The notes under the pieces were generated by a model that saw only the letters and a list, made by a program, of their open reading frames with translations, did no database searches and was not told the origin of the DNA. A stretch of 64,000 bases of DNA from Microcoleus sp. FACHB-61 (GTDB lineage Bacteria; Cyanobacteriota; Cyanobacteriia; Cyanobacteriales; Microcoleaceae): contig JACJNY010000038.1 of NCBI GenBank assembly GCA_014695295.1, forward strand, positions 29,997 through 93,996, read 5' to 3'. How positions within the stretch are numbered: the stretch's first letter is position 1; every line of letters starts with the position of its first letter. A program made the translations under genes and the position numbers. Shown piece after piece: positions 27,164 to 36,065 of this stretch.

Positions 27164-27766
27164 TTAGAGTTTATTGGCAATTGCTTTAAGTTCTTCAACA
27201 ATACGCTTGTTCTTGGGATTCCTGCTGCCATAAATGCTGGCTGAGAACACGGTGATTATTTCTAGTACATCTTTAGCTAAATCCTCCTCACAGCTAGCAT
27301 CTTCGGTTTGATTGATAATCACTACCTCTGTCCCAAAGTGTTCGCACAAATTAAAAATTAGTTCAGAACCTAATCTCAGCAATCTGTCTTTGTGAGTTAA
27401 CACCAACCTTTCTACTTGATTGTCTGCGATCGCCCGAATTAGACGTTGTAAACCCCGCATACTGTAATTAACCCCAGAACCCACATCATCAATGATTTGG
27501 AATTGCCAGCCGTGAGATGCACAAAACAATTCCAAAACTTGTTTTTGTCTGTCTAAATCATCTTTTTGGTCGTGACTGCTAACCCGAGCGTAAGCAACGG
27601 TTAAAGCGCCGTTGGATTTTAAGCCGAGAAGATGAGCTAGGTCATACCGTCTGTGACCGTTAGCCGTGCGTTCGGGTATTAGCTTGCCTTCGGCTTCCCA
27701 CCGGCGTAAGGTGGAAGCGCTCACACCTTTAAGTTTGGCTGCTTCAGTTATAGTTAGTTTTTTCAT
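27164..27766 (-). CDS. IS607-family TnpA serine recombinase
   Basis: 200 residues. An N-terminal MerR-like HTH (about 3-45: LTITEAAKLKGVSASTLRRWEAEGKL, HRRYDL) is fused to a serine-recombinase catalytic domain with VAYARVSSHDQKDDLDRQ (nucleophile Ser63), DDVGSGVNYSMRGLQRLI and LVLTHKDRLLRLGSELI; this order is the signature of IS607 transposases. The domain looks complete and undamaged. No tnpB, the usual second gene of IS607, is found on either side, so the copy is either a tnpA-only element or has lost tnpB. It is inserted between amt and the SGNH-hydrolase gene. Element ends are not definable by eye because IS607 lacks inverted repeats. Confidence 0.92.
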   Translation of the reverse strand: MKKLTITEAAKLKGVSASTLRRWEAEGKLIPERTANGHRRYDLAHLLGLKSNGALTVAYARVSSHDQKDDLDRQKQVLELFCASHGWQFQIIDDVGSGVNYSMRGLQRLIRAIADNQVERLVLTHKDRLLRLGSELIFNLCEHFGTEVVIINQTEDASCEEDLAKDVLEIITVFSASIYGSRNPKNKRIVEELKAIANKL

Positions 27767-28047
27767 TTTTGGATTTTAGCATCAGAAATGAGTAAGTTCG
27801 ATCAGTTTTAGATATATTTTTATGCAGGCCTGCGGCTTTGAAAAATCCGATTTCGGTGCAAGAAAGTTTGGTAGGCAGATTTTTTATGGTAAAGTAGTGC
27901 GAAAAAGCAAAGTTCTGCATCGCCGTCGCGCCCAACACAGCACAGTGCTTGATTCTTACAAGAATTGAGGCTTTAATTGAGCGGTAAAATTTGATGCAGC
28001 AATCAGTGCAAATTATTCGGTGTGATGCCTGCAAATAGCTTGAGTTT

Positions 28048-28959
28048 ATGGAGAAGTTTGGGGGAGGTAGCAGAAGTAGAACTCATAAATCCCTCTTAGG
28101 GATGGAAGTTAGCCGATCGAAAACGGTTCCGGTTTGGGCTTTGCTATCTTTGGTGACGAACGGGGTACTGATACTCACACTCGCTCAACTACTGCTGCAG
28201 GGACACAACTTGACAGAAAGCTTCCAGGCGAATGATGCCGTGACGGCAGAAGGCGCCCAGGAACAAATAGACCAACCGCTGACCTCTGCAAACCCAGTGC
28301 TAGACGTGCCCGTTCCAGGACCGCGACATAAATGGACTTACCAGCAGTGGGTGACGCAGTTGGGTCGCGAAGCTGAGGCGGCGGCGGCGAATCGACCCTC
28401 AAGACTGAGTGTTTTGGCTGGGGATTCTCTGAGTATGTGGTTTCCGACGAAGCTGTTACCGGTCGATCGAATTTGGCTGAATCAAGGGATTTCGGGGGAG
28501 ACTTCCGTGGGTTTGCTGAAGCGGTTGCAGTTGTTCGATCGAACTGTGCCGGATACGGTGTTTGTGATGATCGGGATTAACGATTTGCTGCGGGGGGCCA
28601 GCGACGAAGGGATTTTGGACAACCAGCGGCAGATTATTCGCGATTTGCGGTGGGCTCACCCCAAAGCAGAAGTGGTTGTACAGTCGATTTTGCCGCACAG
28701 CGGGGAACAAGCTACTTGGGAAAATCGCGATCGGCTGTTGGCGATTCCTAACAGTCGGATTCGGGCAATAAATCGGCGGCTGAAAGACATTGCTAGTTCT
28801 GAAAATGTTTTGTATCTGGATTTGTACCCGCTGTTTGCGGATACTGACGGCAATTTGCCAACTGAACTCAGTACAGACGGCTTGCACCTTAACGATCAAG
28901 GTTATCTGGTTTGGCGATCGGCCCTGCAACTGTTCAGTCAGATGCAGTTGAAAGATTAG
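28048..28959 (+). CDS. Membrane-anchored SGNH/GDSL hydrolase
   Basis: 303 residues from ATG 28048; ATG 28102 (MEVSRSKT) would be 285 residues and is equally plausible. A single membrane helix (about 27-51 of the long form) is followed by a polar linker and an SGNH hydrolase domain. The four blocks are visible: LAGDSLSMW (Ser127), LNQGISGETSVGLL (Gly), FVMIGINDLL (Asn) and DGLHLNDQGYLVW (Asp/His). Such enzymes de-acylate lipids, cell-wall or polysaccharide substituents; anchoring outside the membrane suggests a cell-envelope or exopolysaccharide substrate. The specific substrate is unknown. It starts about 280 bp upstream of the divergent tnpA. Confidence 0.88.
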   Translation: MEKFGGGSRSRTHKSLLGMEVSRSKTVPVWALLSLVTNGVLILTLAQLLLQGHNLTESFQANDAVTAEGAQEQIDQPLTSANPVLDVPVPGPRHKWTYQQWVTQLGREAEAAAANRPSRLSVLAGDSLSMWFPTKLLPVDRIWLNQGISGETSVGLLKRLQLFDRTVPDTVFVMIGINDLLRGASDEGILDNQRQIIRDLRWAHPKAEVVVQSILPHSGEQATWENRDRLLAIPNSRIRAINRRLKDIASSENVLYLDLYPLFADTDGNLPTELSTDGLHLNDQGYLVWRSALQLFSQMQLKD

Positions 28960-29432
28960 TCATCAGTCATTAGTTATTAGTTATTAGTCCTTCATTAGTT
29001 AGAAAGATCGAGGATGAAGTCATATTGTCCCTAACTCTCCCCCCCTCCTGCTCCCACTCTCCCCAACTCAAAACTCTCCCCCTATCCTCTACCAGCCCTC
29101 CCCGAATACTCTGCTGCCACGGGCTATGTCAAGTAGCCGCGGATAGATTAAGAAATATGATTGTTAGCTCTTTAGTATAGGGTGATACAGAATAACTGTT
29201 TGTACAAATGGTGCAATCCAAAAGGCACAGATCGTTGGATTGATAGTTGACGAATTTAGATGATTCCGGCTATACGAAGTCGGAGGGTTGAGGATTAGGG
29301 AATTATCTATTGAAGATTTGTTCCGCTAAAACAGGGACTTAAAACCAAATAACTATTGCATCTAAAATCCTCACATCTAAAATCGGCTCGGTCTTCCCTG
29401 AAAATTGCTGAGTATGAAAAGGTACAACTAAC
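28960..29432. other. Gap upstream of the second amt gene
   Basis: A short CATTAGT/ATTAGTT heptamer array (28962-28998) opens the gap. The remainder is unique; the second amt promoter should lie here. A GTA-N8-TAC match at 29412-29425 is discussed as rejected because it is only seven bases from the start codon. No gene is seen. Confidence 0.45.
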
Positions 29433-30866
29433 GTGATCAAAAAAAGTTTAACGATCGGCATCATGGCGCTATGGCTGTTAAGCGTGCCGCTAACGGACAA
29501 TGCCTTAGCTCAAGATGCTGCTGGTGCCGCTGCTGCGGTGGCGCCGAATCCGATCGACACCGGCGATACGGCCTGGATGTTGATCTCCTCAGCACTGGTA
29601 TTGCTAATGACACCGGGGCTGGCGTTTTTCTACGGGGGACTGGTGCGATCGCGCAACGTCCTCAACACCATGATGATGAGCTTAGTCATGATGGGAGTGA
29701 TCGGCGTCACATGGACGCTGTGGGGCTACAGTTTGGCCTTTGACGTTTCCACTCCAGCGTCTGAAGGCTTTGGTAAGGGGATCGAAAGCTTCATCGGCGG
29801 CTTCGACTGGATGTTCTTGAACAACGTCACGGCGGACACACCAGATCCGATCGGCTACGCACCGACAATACCCCACCAAGTTTTCATGGTGTACCAGATG
29901 ATGTTCGCCATCATCACTCCAGCCTTGATTTCAGGGGCGATCGTCGAACGGGTAACATTTAAAACCTATTTCTGGTTCGTGCTGCTGTGGTCTACCTTCA
30001 TCTACTCTCCTTTAGCCCACTGGGTTTGGGGTAGAGGCTGGCTGCAGGCGATCGGAGCTCTGGACTTTGCCGGCGGCACAGTCGTGCACATCAGTTCCGG
30101 TGTTTCTGCGGTTGTCGCAGCTTGGATGATCGGGCCCCGCAAAGACCACTTGAACAAGCCCCACACACCCCACAACGTACCCTACGTGTTGCTTGGAATT
30201 GGGATGCTGTGGTTCGGCTGGTTTGGCTTCAACGGCGGTAGCGCTTTGGGTTCTGGTTCTTTAGCAACAGTGGCTTTTGTCACCACGATGATTTCTGCAG
30301 CAGCCGGCGGTTTAACTTGGACAATTGTGGAATGGGTGCTCAGAGGCAAACCGACAGCAGTCGGAATTGCTAGCGGTTTCCTCGCGGGATTGGTGGGCAT
30401 CACACCTGCGGCTGGATTCGTGTTTCCAGTGGGAGCGCTTTTGATCGGATCGATCACTTCGGTTTGCTGCTTCTTTGCCGTTAGTTTCCGGGCTAAGCTG
30501 GGATTTGACGACTCTTTGGATACCTTCCCGATTCACGGCGTCGGCGGAACTATAGGCGCAATTCTGACTGGCGTGTTTGCGACTAAAGCAGTTAACGATT
30601 TCGGAAATGACGGGCTGTTTGCGGGGAATCCGGGGCTAATCGTCACCCAGTTTGTAGGCGTTCTAGCTACTTACCTGTTTGCGGCTGTGGGCACTTTTGC
30701 GATCCTGAAAATTTTGGGGCAGTTTATGGAACTGCGAGTGCCGTCCTCTGCTGAAGACCAAGGTTTGGATATCGGTCAGCACGGGGAAGAAGCTTACGGT
30801 GAGGATTTTGCCGGCGGTTTCAGTTCGTTTGAATCGAGTTCTCCTTTCGCGCCGAAGAAGGTTTGA
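29433..30866 (+). CDS. amt: Ammonium transporter, Amt family (second copy)
   Basis: 477 residues from GTG 29433. A classical signal peptide (cleavage after DNALA, about residue 26) is followed by 11 helices. Conserved parts: GDTAWMLISSALVLLMTPGLAFFYGGLVRSRN split across the first helix, SGAIVERVTF, LAHWVWGRGWL, pore His in GGTVVHISSG and in FPIHGVGGTIGAILTG. The tail has EDQGLDIGQHGEEAYGEDF, a region that contacts PII protein in the family. It resembles the Amt1-type channel common in cyanobacteria more than the first copy does. A strong hairpin terminator follows the gene. Confidence 0.96.
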   Translation: MIKKSLTIGIMALWLLSVPLTDNALAQDAAGAAAAVAPNPIDTGDTAWMLISSALVLLMTPGLAFFYGGLVRSRNVLNTMMMSLVMMGVIGVTWTLWGYSLAFDVSTPASEGFGKGIESFIGGFDWMFLNNVTADTPDPIGYAPTIPHQVFMVYQMMFAIITPALISGAIVERVTFKTYFWFVLLWSTFIYSPLAHWVWGRGWLQAIGALDFAGGTVVHISSGVSAVVAAWMIGPRKDHLNKPHTPHNVPYVLLGIGMLWFGWFGFNGGSALGSGSLATVAFVTTMISAAAGGLTWTIVEWVLRGKPTAVGIASGFLAGLVGITPAAGFVFPVGALLIGSITSVCCFFAVSFRAKLGFDDSLDTFPIHGVGGTIGAILTGVFATKAVNDFGNDGLFAGNPGLIVTQFVGVLATYLFAAVGTFAILKILGQFMELRVPSSAEDQGLDIGQHGEEAYGEDFAGGFSSFESSSPFAPKKV

Positions 30867-30896
30867 AACTGATTTTCTGAATAAGTTCGATCGTGT

Positions 30897-30930
30897 AGAG
30901 ACTCAGCTATCTGGGTCTCTAGGCTTTTTT
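30897..30930 (+). terminator. Rho-independent terminator of the second amt gene
   Basis: AGAGAC (30897-30902) pairs with GTCTCT (30915-30920), followed after AGGC by seven T. Position 30 bp behind the amt stop codon supports the call. Confidence 0.75.
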
Positions 30931-30946
30931 TAAGTTTTTTTTTAAC

Positions 30947-30990
30947 GAACCGCGAAGGCGCCAAGAGCGCGAAGAAGGAAGAGGAAGAAG
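30947..30990. repeat. Left arm of the inverted repeat around the GxxExxY gene
   Basis: Starts GAACCGCGAAGGCGCCAAGA and ends in an AAG-rich run. Its inverse near-copy is at 31381-31425, where it encodes the first residues of the GxxExxY protein. Confidence 0.7.
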
Positions 30991-30992
30991 GG

Positions 30993-31427
30993 TTAAGATG
31001 AGAGAATTATGCGTTTGATGCCTTCTTTGAGGATCGGAACGTTGAAGTTGATCAGAAGGCCTAGGGTGTTTTTGGTCATTTTAAGATAGGAGATAACTTG
31101 GGCTTCATGGATGGGAGCTAGCTTTTCGACAGCTTTTAATTCGACAATCAGGATATCGCCAACCAGAAAGTCCAATTGACCTTCGCCAACTGGATAACCT
31201 TTGTAGGTGATTGCTACTGGCTTTTTAGGGTGACAAGCTATCCCCCGCATCCGAAATTCAACTTCTAAGGATTCCTGATACACTGATTCTAAAAATCCTG
31301 GCCCCAAAAGCCGATGCACCTCAATGGCGGCCCCAATCGCTCTATAAGCTAACTGTTCTACCTGTTCACCCAATTGTCTCATTCTTCTTTCTTCTTCCTT
31401 CGCGTTCTTCGCGTCTTCGCGGTTCAT
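30993..31427 (-). CDS. GxxExxY family protein (PD-(D/E)XK nuclease-like)
   Basis: 144 residues from ATG 31427; the frame continues 33 codons upstream, but MNREDAKNAKEEE is the N-terminus usual for this family. The name motif is GFLESVY in LLGPGFLESVYQESL. Nuclease-superfamily landmarks follow: GEGQLDFLVGDILIVELKAVEKL (Asp and Glu-x-Lys core) and HEAQVISYLKMT; the end LGLLINFNVPILKEGIKRII is also typical. The function is unproven; the fold suggests a small nuclease or DNA-binding protein. The family is patchily distributed and often multicopy. The N-terminal codons are themselves one arm of an inverted repeat whose other arm lies just behind the stop codon. Confidence 0.9.
   Translation of the reverse strand: MNREDAKNAKEEERRMRQLGEQVEQLAYRAIGAAIEVHRLLGPGFLESVYQESLEVEFRMRGIACHPKKPVAITYKGYPVGEGQLDFLVGDILIVELKAVEKLAPIHEAQVISYLKMTKNTLGLLINFNVPILKEGIKRIILSS
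31381..31425. repeat. Right arm of the inverted repeat, inside the GxxExxY gene start
   Basis: Read on the minus strand it begins GAACCGCGAAGACGCGAAGA and continues AAG-rich, matching the left arm at 30947-30990 in most positions. The lysine/glutamate-rich N-terminus of the protein is the translation of this repeat. Confidence 0.7.
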
Positions 31428-31559
31428 TCCTTCTTCCCTGTCAATGTGTCGATCGTATAAATAGCATATCCCCTCTTCGCTACTGAGCCAATAATCCCGA
31501 TCGCACCCCAGGCATTCTAAAATCAAAGGTAATTAACCTAGATTTCAACTCGATACCGC

Positions 31560-32765
31560 ATGGATACTAAAGCTTTTAAACGATCGCTCCAACAGTCTGA
31601 AAACTACCACCGCAAAGGTTTCGGACACGAAGCTGAGGTAGCTGACGTGATGCAGACGGCTTATCAAAGCAGTCTGATCCAGCAAATTCGCGACAATAAT
31701 TACAGGCTGGAACGCGGCGCAGTCACGATCCGGCTGGCTCAGGCTTTTGGGTTTTGCTGGGGGGTGGAACGCGCTGTAGCTATTGCTTACGAGACTCGCC
31801 AGCATTTCCCCTCAGAACGGATTTGGATTACTAATGAGATTATTCATAATCCGTCTGTAAATCAGCATTTGCGGGATATGGAAGTTGGTTTTATTGCTGT
31901 TGAGAAGGGGCAGAAAGATTTTTCAGTTGTCGATAGCGGTGATGTGGTAATTTTACCGGCTTTTGGGGCAAGCGTGCAAGAAATGCAGTTGCTTAACGAT
32001 AAGGGCTGCAAGATTGTTGATACTACTTGTCCTTGGGTTTCTAAGGTTTGGAATACTGTTGAAAAGCACAAAAAGAGGAATTATACTTCGATTATTCACG
32101 GTCAGTACAAGCATGAGGAAACTGTTGCTACGAGTTCTTTTGCTGATAAGTATTTGATTGTGCTGAATTTGCAGGAAGCTGAATATGTCAGCAATTATAT
32201 CTTGCATGGGGGCGACCGCGATGAGTTTCTTGCTAAGTTTAGCAAGGCTTATTCTCCTGGTTTTGACCCAGATGTGGATTTGGAAAGTGTTGGTATTGCT
32301 AACCAAACTACTATGCTCAAAACTGAGACAGAGAACATTGGTAAGTTGTTTGAAAAAACGATGATGCGGAAGTTTGGGCCTGAAAATTTGAATGAACATT
32401 TTCAGAGTTTTAATACTATCTGCGATGCGACTCAGGAACGGCAAGATGCTATGTTGAGTTTGGTTGAGGAAAAGTTGGATTTGATGCTGGTGATTGGCGG
32501 TTTTAATTCTTCTAATACTACGCATTTGCAGGAAATTGCGATCGACAAAACTGTTCCTTCTTACCACATTGATTGCGCGGAACGGATTTTACCGGGAAAT
32601 CGGATCGAACACAAGCCTTTGGGGGCAGATTTGGTCGTAACTGAAGGTTGGCTACCGGAAGGTAAAATTGTGGTGGGCGTGACTTCTGGTGCTTCTACGC
32701 CTGATAAGGTTGTTGAAGATGCGATCGATCGAATTTTGGCGATGAAAGCGGCTGCGGTTGTGTAA
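31560..32765 (+). CDS. ispH: 4-hydroxy-3-methylbut-2-enyl diphosphate reductase
   Basis: 401 residues, the long cyanobacterial/plastid form. IspH reduces HMBPP to IPP and DMAPP with a 4Fe-4S cluster, the last step of the MEP isoprenoid pathway (carotenoids, phytol). Cluster cysteines are Cys66 in [13 protein letters not shown], and those in [11 protein letters not shown] and [29 protein letters not shown] and [14 protein letters not shown] are substrate-binding parts. The start ATG 31560 gives [28 protein letters not shown] N-terminus typical for cyanobacteria. It stands alone, with a hairpin 15 bp after the stop. Confidence 0.97.
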   Translation: MDTKAFKRSLQQSENYHRKGFGHEAEVADVMQTAYQSSLIQQIRDNNYRLERGAVTIRLAQAFGFCWGVERAVAIAYETRQHFPSERIWITNEIIHNPSVNQHLRDMEVGFIAVEKGQKDFSVVDSGDVVILPAFGASVQEMQLLNDKGCKIVDTTCPWVSKVWNTVEKHKKRNYTSIIHGQYKHEETVATSSFADKYLIVLNLQEAEYVSNYILHGGDRDEFLAKFSKAYSPGFDPDVDLESVGIANQTTMLKTETENIGKLFEKTMMRKFGPENLNEHFQSFNTICDATQERQDAMLSLVEEKLDLMLVIGGFNSSNTTHLQEIAIDKTVPSYHIDCAERILPGNRIEHKPLGADLVVTEGWLPEGKIVVGVTSGASTPDKVVEDAIDRILAMKAAAVV

Positions 32766-33502
32766 TTATATTGTTTGGGTACTGCACTGGGAATCATAAT
32801 TTTATCAGTGCAGTGCTTGCATGATTCCTCGCTCCTGACATCGCTCGATCGCTCTCACGTCAGCCCAGAGAATATAATTCCGATATAACCGGATTTGAGA
32901 TTCAACTAATTTCAACCCATTAATTCTCCCCAGTTACCCGATTGCTCGCATTTCTGATACTATTCACCCGGGCCATCGTCCCTGTGAATTTCTCCCCTGC
33001 GTCCAACAGATTATTTATTAAATAAAATATTAAAAATTTGCCTTTTTTTTTGGGTAAAAAGCTTGACGCGGCTGGCTTGACAAGGTATTATTTAATAATG
33101 GGAATAGTGGCAAAATTTAAATTTATGTTACCAGTCCCATTATCTAAAATATACCCCAAAAATCAACTTAAATCAATAGGTAAAAACTCTTTTTTTTGCG
33201 CCGCGATTTGAAAGTGTGAAAGCAGCACGATCGATGCAACAAAACAGGGCGAATAAAGCTTTGTTGGCCACCCTAGATTGTGTGGCGTTTGCCGGAATCA
33301 CGAGACGCAAGAGAGCAATTTCTGGCATTTCTGGCTTCAGGGGGATGCCAAAAGAATCGAGACTAAGTTACAAACAAGATAGATCGCAAATTTGAGCCTT
33401 AAATTTGTAGGCTTTAGCTGACTGCCTGCCCGCGCCAAAAATTCGGCTAGTCGGAATTTAGCTAAAATAAAGAAAAAAGCAGGACTCGCGTGCCATCATT
33501 TC
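32766..33502. other. 737-bp gap between ispH and the first histidine kinase
   Basis: No gene is seen. ACTGCACTG/CAGTGCAGT (32781-32814, 16-base loop) is a 9-bp stem just behind ispH and may end its transcript, although no T-run follows. A second hairpin has arms TAATGGGA (33096-33103) and TCCCATTA (33135-33142) with an inner TGG/CCA pairing. The rest is AT-rich unique sequence. Confidence 0.5.
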
Positions 33503-35461
33503 ATGAAACAATCGCTGACTCGCCAAATCACCGCAGGTATTGGAATGGCCGTGGCGCTGCTGATTTTCAATGCGGCTACTTCCTACCGCAACACTCTCAA
33601 GTTAGTCGAAAACGAACGCTGGGTGAACCACACTCACCGAGTTTTAACCGAACTCGAAGCCACGCTTTCCACCTTAAAAGATGCTGAAACCGGACAGCGC
33701 GGTTATTTGCTGACGGGAGAAGAACGGTATTTAGAACCGTATCACAGCGCGATCGCCCGCATCAACCAGCAAGTAGCCGGATTGCAGCAGCTAACCGCTG
33801 ACAATAAGCGGCAGCAACAGCGCCTTCGCGATTTGAAAATTGCGATTGGCTCTAAATTAGCCGACCTTGAAAGAACCCTCAATGTGCGACGCAAACAAAA
33901 CTTAGCAGCAGCCGTGCGGCAAATAAAAACGGGTAGGGGAAAGCAACTCATGGAGGACATTCGGCAGCAGATAGCCGCCATGACTGCCGAAGAAACTCAG
34001 CTATTGCAGCAGCGCGCCCGAGAATCTAAAAAAAGCGCTAATTTGACAATCCTGACTTTTACCGTTGCTGCTTTAGTAAATTTCCTGTTTATGCTGTTGG
34101 TTTACTATTTGGTGAAGCGCGATCGAACTTTGCGCGACAATGCCGAAATCAAGCAAAATCAACTGTTAGACCAGCTAGAACACGATCGCCACTCCTTAGA
34201 ATTAACCGAAGAACGTTTCCGCCGCGCCATTCTCGACGCCCCGCTGCCAATTATGCTGCACGCTGAAAACGGAGAAGTTTTGCAAGTTAACTCGGCTTGG
34301 ACAGAATTCTCAGGCTACCAACACTCAGAAATTCCCACAATTGAAGATTGGACAGAAAAAGCTTACCACAGTCGCCAATCGGTAGTGCAAGCAGATATCG
34401 ATCGGCTGCATCAATTAAACGCGCGGATTTCTGAAGGCGAATATATGATTTCCACAGCCAGCGGCGAAACTCGCATTTGGGACTTTTATTCCGCGCCTTT
34501 AGGCAAGCTTTGCGACGGCAGAAGTTTAGTAATTAGTACCGCCATTGACATAACTGCGCGCAAACAAGCAGAAGCAGAAATTCGGATGCTCAACGCTACC
34601 TTAGAACGGCGAGTAGAGATCCGCACCCATCAACTTCAAGCAGCTAACGAAGAATTAGAAGCTTTCGCCTATACCGTCGCCCACGATTTGCGCGCTCCCC
34701 TGCGGGGAATGCAGGGATTAGCTGAAGCTTTATTAGAAGATTACCACCACATCCTCGACGAACTCGGTCAAGAATACGCGCAGCAAATTGTTAATTCTGG
34801 GCAACAATTAGAAGAATTGATCCAAGATTTGCTAGCTTACAGCCGCCTGAGCCGCACTGATTTATCGCTGCAAGTTTTAGACTTAGAATCTGCTGTGGCC
34901 GAGGCAATTGCTATGGTACAAGCCGACGCTAAATCCAGGCAGGCTCAAATCCGTGTTCAATCGCCCTTGCCTGCGGTAATTGCCCACCGCGTTACTTTAG
35001 TTCAAGTAATCGCAAATCTGCTCACCAATGCTATAAAATTTGTGGAAGGCGTGCCGCCCCAAGTGCATATCTGGGCTGAGGAGATTGAGCTGCCTCACGA
35101 GAGAGAGACAGACAGCGGGACAGCGGGAGAATTGGAAATGGGAACAGTGGGACAGTGGGAGCATTCCCAGTTACTGATTGCCAGTTGCCTATTGCCAGTC
35201 CGCATAATCCGTCTGTGGGTACAAGACAACGGCATCGGTATTGCCCCAGAACATCAAAAACGCATTTTTCGGGTTTTTGAACGGCTGCACGGTATCGAGT
35301 CTTACCCCGGAACTGGTATAGGATTAGCTATTGTAAAAAAAGGAGCCGATCGCATGGGCGGTCAAGTAGGGGTGGAATCTCAATTAGGACAAGGCAGTCG
35401 ATTTTGGATACAACTGAGGAAGCATGACCCAAACGCAGACAATTTTACTGGTGGAAGATAA
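33503..35461 (+). CDS. Sensor histidine kinase, CHASE3-PAS-HisKA-HATPase
   Basis: 652 residues. An N-terminal membrane helix (about 7-27), a CHASE3-type extracytoplasmic helical domain (LKDAETGQRGYLLTGEERYLEPY near 55-75), a second membrane helix (about 185-207), a PAS domain (about 240-350), then HisKA with the phospho-acceptor His394 in TVAHDLRAPLRGMQG and HATPase_c with NLLTNAIKF, DNGIGI and PGTGIGLAIVKK. The kinase is of the phytochrome-like class. Between VHIWAE and RLWVQDNGIG there is an extra stretch of about 37 residues (35097-35200) of low-complexity, repeat-like sequence absent from the next kinase. The last 38 bp overlap the receiver gene, suggesting translational coupling. Signal and output are unknown. 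Confidence 0.93.
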   Translation: MKQSLTRQITAGIGMAVALLIFNAATSYRNTLKLVENERWVNHTHRVLTELEATLSTLKDAETGQRGYLLTGEERYLEPYHSAIARINQQVAGLQQLTADNKRQQQRLRDLKIAIGSKLADLERTLNVRRKQNLAAAVRQIKTGRGKQLMEDIRQQIAAMTAEETQLLQQRARESKKSANLTILTFTVAALVNFLFMLLVYYLVKRDRTLRDNAEIKQNQLLDQLEHDRHSLELTEERFRRAILDAPLPIMLHAENGEVLQVNSAWTEFSGYQHSEIPTIEDWTEKAYHSRQSVVQADIDRLHQLNARISEGEYMISTASGETRIWDFYSAPLGKLCDGRSLVISTAIDITARKQAEAEIRMLNATLERRVEIRTHQLQAANEELEAFAYTVAHDLRAPLRGMQGLAEALLEDYHHILDELGQEYAQQIVNSGQQLEELIQDLLAYSRLSRTDLSLQVLDLESAVAEAIAMVQADAKSRQAQIRVQSPLPAVIAHRVTLVQVIANLLTNAIKFVEGVPPQVHIWAEEIELPHERETDSGTAGELEMGTVGQWEHSQLLIASCLLPVRIIRLWVQDNGIGIAPEHQKRIFRVFERLHGIESYPGTGIGLAIVKKGADRMGGQVGVESQLGQGSRFWIQLRKHDPNADNFTGGR

Positions 35462-35885
35462 TCCCGTTGATATTTTGTTGATGCAGCGGGCTTTTCGCAA
35501 TGAGACTTTTGCTAATACTTCGCTGCAAATTGTCCGAGATGGAGATGCAGCGGTTTTTTATTTAAATGGGGACGGAGAGTACAGCGATCGCGATCGCTAT
35601 CCTTTACCTTCGATAATTTTACTAGACTTGAAATTGCCCAGGCGCTCGGGTCACGAGGTTCTGGTTTGGCTGAAGCAGCAGCCGGAACTAAAACGCTTGC
35701 CGGTGGTTATGCTTACTTCTTCTAGGCAAACACTTGATGTCAAGCGAGCTTACGATTTAGGGGCAAATTCTTATTTGGTTAAACCAGTCGGGTTTGCTTC
35801 TTTATTGGAAATGATGCGGAGTTTTAACGAGTATTGGCTCAACTATACCGAACTGCCGGAATCTAGAGAATTTTCTGGTTTGTAG
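35424..35885 (+). CDS. Rcp-type single-domain response regulator
   Basis: 153 residues, one receiver domain of the Rcp1/RcpA kind that partners phytochrome-like kinases. Acidic pocket VEDN (Glu11, Asp12), phospho-acceptor Asp68 in IILLDLKLPRRSG, Thr/Ser in VVMLTSS and Lys in SYLVKPVGF. The long beta3-alpha loop (YLNGDGEYSDRDRYPLP) is typical of this subfamily. No output domain follows. ATG 35424 lies inside the end of the kinase gene in another frame, so the two are almost certainly a pair. Confidence 0.94.
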   Translation: MTQTQTILLVEDNPVDILLMQRAFRNETFANTSLQIVRDGDAAVFYLNGDGEYSDRDRYPLPSIILLDLKLPRRSGHEVLVWLKQQPELKRLPVVMLTSSRQTLDVKRAYDLGANSYLVKPVGFASLLEMMRSFNEYWLNYTELPESREFSGL

Positions 35886-36065
35886 TGGCGGTTTTCCGGT
35901 TTTTCTTCGTCGTTTTCTCGTTACCAGGCTCTTTCTGGTAAGCAGGAAATTAAATTTCTACTGAGGAAGCCTGTCCTGTATAATCTTAAAGGGGCGACCT
36001 CCAACATTTTTATAAAGCGCGATCGATCCGCACTTTATCTAACAGCCCAATTATCAATTGTTAAA

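Noticed and set aside
29412..29425. GTA-N8-TAC match (NtcA-type box) upstream of the second amt gene
   Set aside because: It lies only seven bases before the GTG start, where an activator site cannot work, and a six-base match is expected many times by chance in 64 kb.
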